From the NCBI GenBank assembly GCA_947170415.1, contig CAMVTN010000008.1, positions 1-36,851 on the forward strand: 36,851 nt of DNA, written 5' to 3'. The notes beneath the pieces are model-generated. The model did no database searches and was not told where the DNA came from. It worked only from the letters and a program-made list of their open reading frames with translations. The translations under genes and the position numbers were made by a program. Shown here piece after piece: positions 8,508-15,169 of the stretch (the first letter of the stretch is position 1; each line of letters opens with the position of its first letter). This DNA is from an uncultured Lachnospiraceae bacterium (GTDB lineage: Bacteria; Bacillota; Clostridia; Lachnospirales; Lachnospiraceae).

Positions 8508-9851
8508 TCACATAACTATATGCAGCATATGGATCGCGAACTGGAAATAGATCGTGAGTGTTACTGCATCGATTATTGTTGTGAGCATCGGTGATGCCAT
8601 TACCGCGGGATCAAAGCCCAGTTTTCTCGCGCACATGGGAAGCGCGCATCCTACAAGGTTTGCGGATATCACAGCACCGATCATTGTAAGACATACTACA
8701 GCAGCTACTGTAGCGGAAATCTTATCAACTATCTGAAGCTTTATGAAATTAGCCAAAGCCAAAGTCAGACCACAGATAAGCGCTGTAATAAATTCCTTAC
8801 CAAGAACTTTTCCAAGATCCCTAAACTCGATCTCTCTAAGAGAAAGTGCACGTATAACAGTCGTAGAAGCCTGTGAACCGCAGTTTCCTCCTGTATCCAT
8901 GAGCATAGGTATGTATGCCGTAAGAACAAGATATGATCCAAGAGCTGCCTCATAACTCGTAATGATCTTTCCTGTAAATGTGGCAGATACCATGAGGAGT
9001 AAGAGCCATCCTATCCTCTTCTTAAAGAGCTTTGGCGGAGTCATCTTATCATAGGGCTCATCCGTAGGGATGATAGCAGCCATCTTCTGGATATCCTCTG
9101 TTGCCTCTTCCTGAATGATATCCACAACGTCATCGACTGTGATGATACCTACGAGACGCTTCTCCGAATCAACTACCGGAATAGAAACAAAGTCATATTT
9201 ACTGATCACACGAGCAACATCTTCCTGGTCAGTAAGGGTATCAACAGAGATGACATTTTCTTCCATGATATCTCTGATAAGCGTCTCCGGCTTGCTTAGG
9301 ATAAGTGCACGAAGTGCCACGATACCAATAAGCTTTCTCTGATTATCAAGGACATAACAGGTATTGATGGTCTCTCTGTCAATACCCGTTCGACGGATCT
9401 TATCAAGTGCATCCGCAACAGTAAGATCCTCTCTCAGATCCACAAATTCCACAGTCATTACAGATCCTGCGGAATCCTCCGGAAACTTAAGGAGATGATT
9501 TATATCCCTTCTTGTTTCCGCATTAGCATTAGATAAAAGTTTTTTTACAACGGACGCCGGCATTTCTTCCATCAGATCCGCAGCATCATCAGCCATCAGG
9601 TTGTTAATAATGTTCGTAGCCTCGGCATCGGTCAGGGATGTAATGATCTCCTGCTCTACATCTGTAGACAGGTACGCAAAAACATCCGCAGCCATATCCT
9701 TTGGCAGCAGCCTGAATACACGCAGCTGATTTTCTCTTGAAAGCTCTTCAAGAAGTGCCGCTATATCCGCCTCATTAAGATCCTGAAGGCGAACTCTGAG
9801 TTCGTTGTATCTCTTCTCATCAATTAATACCTGAGCCTCTTCTGGTCTCAT
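8508..9851 (-). CDS. mgtE: Magnesium transporter MgtE
   Basis: A 447-residue MgtE. The N-terminal helical domain (about 1-130, with MAADVFAYL and DDAADLMEEMP) is followed by two CBS domains (about 130-255) and the membrane channel domain (about 285-447). The segment DTGGNCGSQASTTVIRAL matches the conserved pore region. MgtE is a homodimeric Mg2+ channel gated by Mg2+ bound between the N and CBS domains. The start ATG has GGGAGGG close upstream. The leader is unusual: it is structured and contains a small ORF (see 9869-10007), which suggests expression control by Mg2+ or translation. The structured repeat at 8351-8500 follows the stop. Confidence 0.96.
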   Translation of the reverse strand: MRPEEAQVLIDEKRYNELRVRLQDLNEADIAALLEELSRENQLRVFRLLPKDMAADVFAYLSTDVEQEIITSLTDAEATNIINNLMADDAADLMEEMPASVVKKLLSNANAETRRDINHLLKFPEDSAGSVMTVEFVDLREDLTVADALDKIRRTGIDRETINTCYVLDNQRKLIGIVALRALILSKPETLIRDIMEENVISVDTLTDQEDVARVISKYDFVSIPVVDSEKRLVGIITVDDVVDIIQEEATEDIQKMAAIIPTDEPYDKMTPPKLFKKRIGWLLLLMVSATFTGKIITSYEAALGSYLVLTAYIPMLMDTGGNCGSQASTTVIRALSLREIEFRDLGKVLGKEFITALICGLTLALANFIKLQIVDKISATVAAVVCLTMIGAVISANLVGCALPMCARKLGFDPAVMASPMLTTIIDAVTLTIYFQFAIHMLHIVM

Positions 9852-9868
9852 AACGAATCCCTCCCTCT

Positions 9869-9943
9869 CCGCCTGCAGAATGGGGAGGCATACGAAAGAG
9901 ACGGAAGTTCACTTCCGGTATTCCAAAATCGCTCTGCAGGCGG
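9869..9943 (-). promoter_or_regulatory. Structured leader of mgtE
   Basis: On the minus strand CCGCCTGCAGA (9943-9933) and TCTGCAGGCGG (9879-9869) are perfect 11-base inverted arms. They enclose a smaller hairpin CGGAAG/CTTCCG with TGAA between (near 9902-9917). The 3' arm ends next to the GAGAGGGAGGG Shine-Dalgarno of mgtE, so forming the long stem could affect ribosome access. It does not match the M-box magnesium riboswitch consensus as I know it. Confidence 0.65.
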
Positions 9944-10007
9944 TATTACTATTCATTTTTTTAGTTTTGTTTTCAAGTGTCCACGATCGTTCAGGAACAT
10001 CTGACAT
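9909..10007 (-). CDS. Candidate 32-codon upstream ORF (leader peptide) of mgtE
   Basis: ATG at 10007 follows AGGTGG with a six-base spacer and runs in frame to TGA at 9911-9909. The peptide starts MSDVPERSW and ends AILEYRK; it is basic, has no membrane segment and resembles no peptide I know. The TGA lies inside the small CGGAAG/CTTCCG hairpin of the mgtE leader, and the last codons cover the 5' arm of the long stem, so a translating ribosome would melt both. This geometry is like leader-peptide control of magnesium transporters in enterobacteria (mgtL upstream of mgtA), but the peptide is not homologous by eye. It may be chance. Confidence 0.45.
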   Translation of the reverse strand: MSDVPERSWTLENKTKKMNSNTACRAILEYRK

Positions 10008-10035
10008 GAATAACCACCTGCCTTTCCGAATGATA

Positions 10036-10064
10036 ATGTTAATCCTAACTTCCAAAAAATGCAA
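10036..10064 (-). promoter_or_regulatory. Possible promoter of mgtE
   Basis: TTGCAT (10064-10059) and TAACAT (10041-10036) with a 17-base spacer on the minus strand. The -10 box is weak. It would start transcription just upstream of the 32-codon ORF. A perfect 10-base inverted repeat, ATATGATGAC and GTCATCATAT (10067-10096), lies directly upstream and overlaps the cinA stop codon; it could be an operator or part of a cinA 3' hairpin. Confidence 0.4.
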
Positions 10065-10090
10065 TCATATGATGACTTTTAACCCTGTCA

Positions 10091-10858
10091 TCATATTTTA
10101 CTAAATGTTACTTCCGAGAAATATTGCAGGAGACAAAGCCTGAGAAGTGACAATGCCTCAGTTACAGCCTGCTCGCGGATAGACTGACGGTCGCCGTCGA
10201 AATCAAATTCTTTTACAACAGTCTTTTTATGAACGCAGCATGCGATAAATACCAGTCCTACCGGCTCTGTTCCGGAACCATCGTCAGGACCTGCATAGCC
10301 TGTGATCGCTATACTGCAATCAGCCTTTGCAGCCGCACATGCACCCTTAGCCATTTCCTTTGCCGTTGCTTCGCTTACGGCAGTATATTTCTCAAGTGTA
10401 CGTCTGTGAACGCCGAGATACTTTCTCTTCGCCCTGTCAGAATAGGTGATAAAGCCCTCTTTCAATATGTCCGATGTACCCGGAACATTTACAAGACGAC
10501 CTGTAAATAAACCTCCCGTACAACTCTCTGCTGTCGTGATCGTAAAATGATTTTCACGAAGGAGACGAACAACGGAGTTTTCGAGATTTTCATTCTCATC
10601 CGTTGTATATATCATCTCCCCGAGACGGGATTTAATTTCTTTAACTACAGGTTTCAGTACTTTTTTGGCGCTCTTTTCCTCTGTTGCCTCTGCCGTGAGC
10701 TTCAGATGAACTTCACCATTTTTTTCGCTGATCTCAGCCGAAGGGTTTCCCGACTGTATCAGATCCGAAATAGTATCACTTATCTTCTCCGGATCAATTC
10801 CGACGAGCTTCATTAATGCTTCTGCGCTTTTTTCTTCCAGGTTTTTCTCATCAGCCAT
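10091..10858 (-). CDS. CinA-like protein without the MoCF domain (PncC-type amidase)
   Basis: A 255-residue protein. Residues 100-250 are a CinA C-terminal domain, with TTAESCTGGLFTGRL at 108-122, YLGVHRRTLEKYTAVSEATA and ITGYAGPDDGSGTEPVG. This domain (PncC) deamidates nicotinamide mononucleotide in pyridine-nucleotide salvage. Residues 48-90 (VHLKLTAEATEEKSAKK onward) resemble the KH-like linker of full CinA, but the large N-terminal molybdopterin-binding-like domain of 400-residue Firmicute CinA is absent and a short 45-residue stretch replaces it. There is no sign of a frameshift: the ORF begins cleanly after a gap of 66 bases from pgsA. Firmicutes often carry cinA near pgsA and rimO, as here. 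Confidence 0.88.
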   Translation of the reverse strand: MADEKNLEEKSAEALMKLVGIDPEKISDTISDLIQSGNPSAEISEKNGEVHLKLTAEATEEKSAKKVLKPVVKEIKSRLGEMIYTTDENENLENSVVRLLRENHFTITTAESCTGGLFTGRLVNVPGTSDILKEGFITYSDRAKRKYLGVHRRTLEKYTAVSEATAKEMAKGACAAAKADCSIAITGYAGPDDGSGTEPVGLVFIACCVHKKTVVKEFDFDGDRQSIREQAVTEALSLLRLCLLQYFSEVTFSKI

Positions 10859-10924
10859 TTTATTGCTCCTTATAAAGTCTTAACCGCGCACTGATCTCGA
10901 ATTGTGACCTTAAACAACAGACGA

Positions 10925-11467
10925 TCAGTCTGTATCCTTCATTACATCCTTGTTCTGAACCAGATATACTCCGAGGGAAATGATCGTAAGGATAACAGCG
11001 ATCCACTTAAATGCTTCAGTGATCATCTGCACTGCGCCAATCTTTATATCCGCAACCACCAGACAGATCATTACCATCTGAGCAGCTGTCTTAAATTTTC
11101 CCCAGTAATTTGCAGCAATGACCTTACCCTGTTCCACTGCAACCAGACGAAATCCGCTTATTACAAAGTCTCTTGCGACTATGACTATTACCATCCATGC
11201 CGGGATCTTTCCCATAGCTGTAAGACAGATAAGCGCAGAACACACAAGCATCTTATCTGCCAGCGGATCCATGAATTTTCCGAAATTTGTGACAAGATTA
11301 TATTTACGGGCGATCTTTCCATCAAGCATGTCCGTAAGGCTGGCGATGATAAAGATGGCCAGTGCGATCCAATTGGACATTTCTCCTGCGCAGTTCGTCA
11401 TTAACACTGCAATAAAGAATGGGATCAGTATTACCCGGAACACTGTCAGTTTATTTGGCAAATTCAT
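10925..11467 (-). CDS. pgsA: CDP-diacylglycerol--glycerol-3-phosphate 3-phosphatidyltransferase
   Basis: A 180-residue integral membrane enzyme with about four to five hydrophobic segments. The CDP-alcohol phosphotransferase signature DGKIARKYNLVTNFGKFMD, followed by PLADK, fits the DG-AR-G-D-D pattern. It makes phosphatidylglycerol phosphate from CDP-diacylglycerol and glycerol 3-phosphate, the first committed step to phosphatidylglycerol and cardiolipin. The ATG follows AGGGAGG and lies 16 bases after the rimO stop, so rimO, pgsA and the cinA-like gene form one unit. Confidence 0.95.
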   Translation of the reverse strand: MNLPNKLTVFRVILIPFFIAVLMTNCAGEMSNWIALAIFIIASLTDMLDGKIARKYNLVTNFGKFMDPLADKMLVCSALICLTAMGKIPAWMVIVIVARDFVISGFRLVAVEQGKVIAANYWGKFKTAAQMVMICLVVADIKIGAVQMITEAFKWIAVILTIISLGVYLVQNKDVMKDTD

Positions 11468-11483
11468 TTTTCAATTTCCTCCC

Positions 11484-12821
11484 TTAATCTGATATCGGTT
11501 CTCCGATAAGATCATATTCATTTGATCCTGTGATCTCAACCTTTATGAAATCACCGGTCATAAGCTCTCCACGGATATTTTCATCTCTTACAAATACATA
11601 TCCGTCAACACCCGGGCAGTCTCTGTAGCTTCTGCCTATATATACATGGTCTTCCGGTATCCTGCCTTCAATGATTATATCCATCGTTTTTCCGATCTCA
11701 TTTTCAGCATTTTCAAATGCGATACCCTGCTGAAGCTCCATTATCTCATTTCTTCGGCGTTCCTTGACATCTTCCTCAACCTGATCCGCAAATTTCTCCG
11801 CAGGTGTTCCCTCTTCAGGCGAATATGTAAAGTCTCCAAGCCTGTCAAAGCGCATTTCTTCGACGAATTTCAAAAGTTCTTTATGATCTTCTTCTGTTTC
11901 GCCTGGGAAGCCTGAAATCAGAGTAGTTCTAAGTGCAATATCCGGAATCTCCTCACGAAGAGTTTTGATAATGCGTACAAGATCATCGTGTGAAGTCCTG
12001 CGTCCCATAGACTTAAGCACATGATCAGACGCATGCTGGATCGGAAGATCGAGATAATGACAGATCTTCGGCTCCTCCTTCATGACCTGTATAAGTTCGG
12101 GAGTTATCTCCTCCGGATAGCAGTAAAGGATACGGATCCATCTGAATCCCTCAATCTCGCACAAACGATGGAGGAGTTCCGGAAGCATCTTTTTACCGTA
12201 AATATCTACTCCGTAAAGAGTTGTTTCCTGTGCAACAAGGATAAGTTCTTTAACTCCCTTGTCAGCCAGTTCTCTCGCATCCTTCAAAAGACTCTCCATA
12301 GGTACGCTTCTGAAAGAACCACGCACATACGGAATGATACAGTAAGTGCAGCGCTTGTTGCAGCCTTCTGCTATTTTCAGATACTCGTAATCGCCCTCTG
12401 TTGTTATGCTGCGCTCAGCCTCGGGATTAGCGAGACGATCTATGTCCTCACGAATGTCGATCTTTTTACCCTTGAGAACTTCATCTACTGCTTCTGTGAT
12501 CTTATCAAAAGCTGTTGTACCGACGATGGCATCCACCTCAGGTATTTCCTCATGGATCTCATCTGCATAACGCTGTGCCAGACATCCCGCAACTACGATG
12601 CACTTAAGTTTGCCTTCTTTTTTCAGCTCAGAAACCTCAAGTATGGCATCGATACTTTCCTGCTTGGCATCCTTCACAAAGCAGCACGAATTAATGACTG
12701 CCACATCTGCGTCATTCTCATCATCTGTAAACTCATATCCTCTGTCGCGAAGGAGCGCGATCATCTTTTCAGAGTCAACCAGATTCTTATCACAGCCAAG
12801 TGAAATAAAAAATATTTTCAA
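11484..12821 (-). CDS. rimO: Ribosomal protein S12 methylthiotransferase RimO
   Basis: A 445-residue methylthiotransferase. The N-terminal UPF0004 domain has conserved cysteines (SLGCDKNLVDSE, NSCCFVKDA, GCLAQRY). The radical SAM motif CNKRCTYCIIPYVRG follows at about residues 154-168, and a TRAM domain closes the protein. It adds a methylthio group to the conserved aspartate of ribosomal protein S12. The SLGCDKN and CFVKDAK motifs favour RimO over the tRNA enzyme MiaB. The start is TTG at 12821 with AGAGG upstream; it gives the usual MKIFFISLGC. An exact 12-base palindrome ATCATATATGAT at 12847-12858 lies just upstream and may be an operator. Confidence 0.95.
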   Translation of the reverse strand: MKIFFISLGCDKNLVDSEKMIALLRDRGYEFTDDENDADVAVINSCCFVKDAKQESIDAILEVSELKKEGKLKCIVVAGCLAQRYADEIHEEIPEVDAIVGTTAFDKITEAVDEVLKGKKIDIREDIDRLANPEAERSITTEGDYEYLKIAEGCNKRCTYCIIPYVRGSFRSVPMESLLKDARELADKGVKELILVAQETTLYGVDIYGKKMLPELLHRLCEIEGFRWIRILYCYPEEITPELIQVMKEEPKICHYLDLPIQHASDHVLKSMGRRTSHDDLVRIIKTLREEIPDIALRTTLISGFPGETEEDHKELLKFVEEMRFDRLGDFTYSPEEGTPAEKFADQVEEDVKERRRNEIMELQQGIAFENAENEIGKTMDIIIEGRIPEDHVYIGRSYRDCPGVDGYVFVRDENIRGELMTGDFIKVEITGSNEYDLIGEPISD

Positions 12822-12907
12822 ATCTTACCTCTTTCTATCCGCGCACATCATATATGATACACGCAGTACTTTTAACTTATAAGAATACCGGCGTCTTTTC
12901 TCACAAG

Positions 12908-12945
12908 TTAAAAAAGGAGAAACAGTACAATACTGCTTCTCCCTT
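12908..12945 (-). terminator. Intrinsic terminator of the yicC-remA-gmk-rpoZ unit
   Basis: On the minus strand GGGAGAAGCAGTA pairs with TACTGTTTCTCC around a TTG loop and is followed by TTTTTT. It lies 44 bases after the rpoZ stop and separates this unit from rimO. Confidence 0.9.
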
Positions 12946-12988
12946 TAAGCCCTGATATCATCGGGGAAAAGTTTCTCTCCAAAGACGA

Positions 12989-13234
12989 TCAGTCCTCTTC
13001 GTCCTCATCTTTGCTGGCAATTTTGAGTTTTCCCTGATACAGCTCATCAATTGCAACAGAAAGGGGTTTTCTAGCCTTAGGATCTACCATAGGCGCACTT
13101 CCGCCGATAAGCTGACGAGCTCTCTTAGCTGTAGCCAGCACGATGGAATAACGGCTGTTTACGATAGGAGCCTCTCCTTCCTGAACTTCTGAATTAACAA
13201 CTTCCATCAGATCACCATAGGATGGATGTAACAT
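12989..13234 (-). CDS. rpoZ: RNA polymerase omega subunit
   Basis: An 81-residue protein with the omega pattern: NSRYSIVLATAKRARQLI (about 27-44) and KPLSVAIDELYQGKL. Omega helps beta-prime folding and RNA polymerase assembly and, in some bacteria, ppGpp binding. The tail is very acidic (DEDEED). AGAGAGG precedes the ATG, and the gene lies 47 bases after gmk, the usual pairing. Confidence 0.95.
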   Translation of the reverse strand: MLHPSYGDLMEVVNSEVQEGEAPIVNSRYSIVLATAKRARQLIGGSAPMVDPKARKPLSVAIDELYQGKLKIASKDEDEED

Positions 13235-13281
13235 AGATGCCTCTCTTTCTTAACACCAGTAAACTGCTAAATGTACGTTTA

Positions 13282-13902
13282 TCAGATCTCTCTGAGTCCC
13301 GCACGAACCTCATTTATGAAATCAGCCTGTCTGGACGGCGTATAACGTGACGCCTCGATCATTCCATTAAGCCGTTTCGTACAATCTTCAACCACATCGT
13401 TCACAACGATGAAATCATAGTTTTCTATACCCTCTGATTCCTGGATCGCACGCTTCATACGCATATCGATCACCTCAGGGGTCTCTGTTCCGCGTCCTAC
13501 AAGACGGCGCTTAAGCTCCGCTGCACTCGGAGGCATGATGAATACCAATAAAGCTTCGGGGAATTTCTTTTTTATCTGCATGGCTCCCTGAATCTCTATC
13601 TCAAGGATAACATTTTTTCCTTCCTGAAGCTGCTTTTCTACAAAAGCCTTTGGTGTACCGTAATAATTACCTACATACTCTGCATGCTCTATCAATTCAT
13701 CATTCTTTATCATTTCTTCAAATTCCTCGCGGGACTTAAAGAAATAATTTACTCCGTCTACTTCACCCGGTCTGGGATTTCTGGAAGTAGCTGATACGGA
13801 AAGTGCATAATTATCATATTCTGATACGAGCTGCTTCATGATAGTTCCCTTGCCTGCTCCGGCAAATCCGGAAACTACCACCAGAATACCTTTCTGAACC
13901 AC
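13282..13902 (-). CDS. gmk: Guanylate kinase
   Basis: A 206-residue guanylate kinase converting GMP to GDP with ATP. The P-loop is GFAGAGKGT (about 12-20), where many homologues have GPSGAGKGT; SRNPRPGEVDGVNYFF forms the GMP-binding region and GRGTETPEVIDMRM the lid. The start is GTG at 13902 with AAAAGGAG upstream. The gene follows remA by 14 bases. Confidence 0.96.
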   Translation of the reverse strand: MVQKGILVVVSGFAGAGKGTIMKQLVSEYDNYALSVSATSRNPRPGEVDGVNYFFKSREEFEEMIKNDELIEHAEYVGNYYGTPKAFVEKQLQEGKNVILEIEIQGAMQIKKKFPEALLVFIMPPSAAELKRRLVGRGTETPEVIDMRMKRAIQESEGIENYDFIVVNDVVEDCTKRLNGMIEASRYTPSRQADFINEVRAGLREI

Positions 13903-13916
13903 TTTTACTCCTTTTG

Positions 13917-14168
13917 TTACTTTTCCTCTGCTTTTTCCCTGAATCGCTCAAGCAGCGTATCAGGTGTCAGTGCAGAAAAAACAAGCTGACCATTTTCCAA
14001 TATTATACAAGCCTTGATCTTTCGTCCATGTGTCGCGTCAATGGCAGTCCCGCTTTTCTTTGCGTTTTGCATGAGACGCTTTGCAGGCGCAGAATCAGGC
14101 ATTATGATTGCTGTGATCTTTTCAGCATTTACGATATTTCCAAAACCAATATTAAATAGTTTACTCAA
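13917..14168 (-). CDS. remA: RemA-like DNA-binding regulator (DUF370)
   Basis: An 83-residue DUF370 protein with the family signature LFNIGFGNIVNAEKI near the start and GTAIDATHGRKIKACII in the middle. In Bacillus subtilis RemA is an oligomeric DNA-binding activator of biofilm matrix and osmoprotection genes. The start codon is TTG within the last bases of yicC, so the two genes overlap by eight bases (TTGAGTAA), which implies translational coupling. The C-terminal segment is somewhat diverged from RemA, so its target genes here are unknown. Confidence 0.88.
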   Translation of the reverse strand: MSKLFNIGFGNIVNAEKITAIIMPDSAPAKRLMQNAKKSGTAIDATHGRKIKACIILENGQLVFSALTPDTLLERFREKAEEK

Positions 14169-15039
14169 TATTCTGTATCTGCTCTCTGACCTTTTCGATC
14201 CCGGTCTTTAAATCAATAGCTGCATCGCTGACCGCCAGATCATTTGCCTTGCTAAGAGTTGTATTCGCCTCACGGTTCATCTCCTGAGCAATAAAATCAA
14301 GGCGGCGGCCTATCGTTCCACCATCGGTAATAGCTTTTCTCATACTGTCGATATGGCTCTTAAGGCGAACGATTTCTTCATCGACACATATTCTGTCGGC
14401 AAATATCGTCACTTCCTGAACCAGACGTGCCTCATCGACCTGTGCATCTCCGAGAAGATCCTCAACCTTTTCTCTGAGCTTGCGCCTGTATTCCTCGACA
14501 ACTTCAGGAGATCTCTGCTCTACAAAAGCAACCTGCTCTTTCATCTCATCAAGCTTTGCGATGAGATCCCTGCTGAGATTTTCTCCCTCGGCCTTTCTGG
14601 TTCGTACAACCTGCTCACATGCCTTGCGGACACACTTCTGGAGCTCTCTCCAGATAGCATCCTCATCGATTTCCGCAGACTCAGCGGTAAATACATCAGG
14701 ATAACGTGACAGTCCCGAGATCCTTACGTCATTTTCCATGCCAAATTCTTCAGCCATCTGCTGAAGATAACGGTAATAATCATGCGCGACTGCGCTATTA
14801 TAGCGGATAGTCTCAGTATTGCCGTCCATGCTTTCAAATGAAATGAAGACGTCAACCTTACCTCTCTCCATATATTCTTTAAGGAGAGTACGGATGGCAC
14901 CCTCAAAGGGAGCCAACACTTTTGGCATCTTTATGCCTACTTCAAGATAACGGTGGTTAACGGTCTTGATCTCAACAGAATACCGTCTTCCTTCGCCCTC
15001 TGTCTCGGCTCTGCCGAAACCGGTCATGCTTTTAATCAA
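14161..15039 (-). CDS. YicC/YloC family endoribonuclease
   Basis: A 292-residue YicC family protein starting IKSMTGFGRAE after the initiator and ending with the conserved FIAQEMNREANTTLSKAND-type segment. YicC proteins are endoribonucleases linked to RNA turnover and stationary-phase survival. The frame is open upstream to 15111, but a TTG at 15039, nine bases after AAAGGA, gives the standard family N-terminus and length, so I chose it. It leads the conserved yicC, remA, gmk, rpoZ order. Confidence 0.92.
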   Translation of the reverse strand: MIKSMTGFGRAETEGEGRRYSVEIKTVNHRYLEVGIKMPKVLAPFEGAIRTLLKEYMERGKVDVFISFESMDGNTETIRYNSAVAHDYYRYLQQMAEEFGMENDVRISGLSRYPDVFTAESAEIDEDAIWRELQKCVRKACEQVVRTRKAEGENLSRDLIAKLDEMKEQVAFVEQRSPEVVEEYRRKLREKVEDLLGDAQVDEARLVQEVTIFADRICVDEEIVRLKSHIDSMRKAITDGGTIGRRLDFIAQEMNREANTTLSKANDLAVSDAAIDLKTGIEKVREQIQNIE

Positions 15040-15088
15040 TTCTAAGAATCCTTTCTTCCCCTCAGGATACTTGAAAATAACTGAACAG

Positions 15089-15119
15089 AACAGGCCATGG
15101 TTCCCTACCATAGCCTGTT
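15089..15119 (-). terminator. Hairpin between leuA and yicC
   Basis: AACAGGC and GCCTGTT arms, extended by a five-of-six match, enclose a five-base loop. The tail on the minus strand is only moderately T-rich (GTTATTTTC after a few bases), so termination of leuA is plausible but not certain; it could attenuate transcription into yicC. Confidence 0.5.
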
Positions 15120-15169
15120 CTTCTACATAGTTATTCTAATTATAAACAATACCTGCCTCGCCTGCAAGT

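Noticed and set aside
9869-10060. M-box (ykoK) magnesium riboswitch upstream of mgtE
   Set aside because: The conserved GUUAGGUGAGGCUCC-type segment and the rest of the M-box core are not present; only GTTAGG occurs, which is too short.
9880-10104. 74-residue plus-strand ORF in the mgtE leader
   Set aside because: It is opposite to the mgtE leader, ends inside the cinA-like gene, has no good ribosome site and shows a composition unlike a coding gene.
12021-12803. 260-residue plus-strand ORF opposite rimO
   Set aside because: Antisense to rimO over its whole length, cysteine- and leucine-rich shadow frame without a ribosome site.
12847-12858. ATCATATATGAT palindrome as a defined operator
   Set aside because: It is perfect but made of simple AT-rich sequence, with no second copy in the window; mentioned in the rimO entry only.
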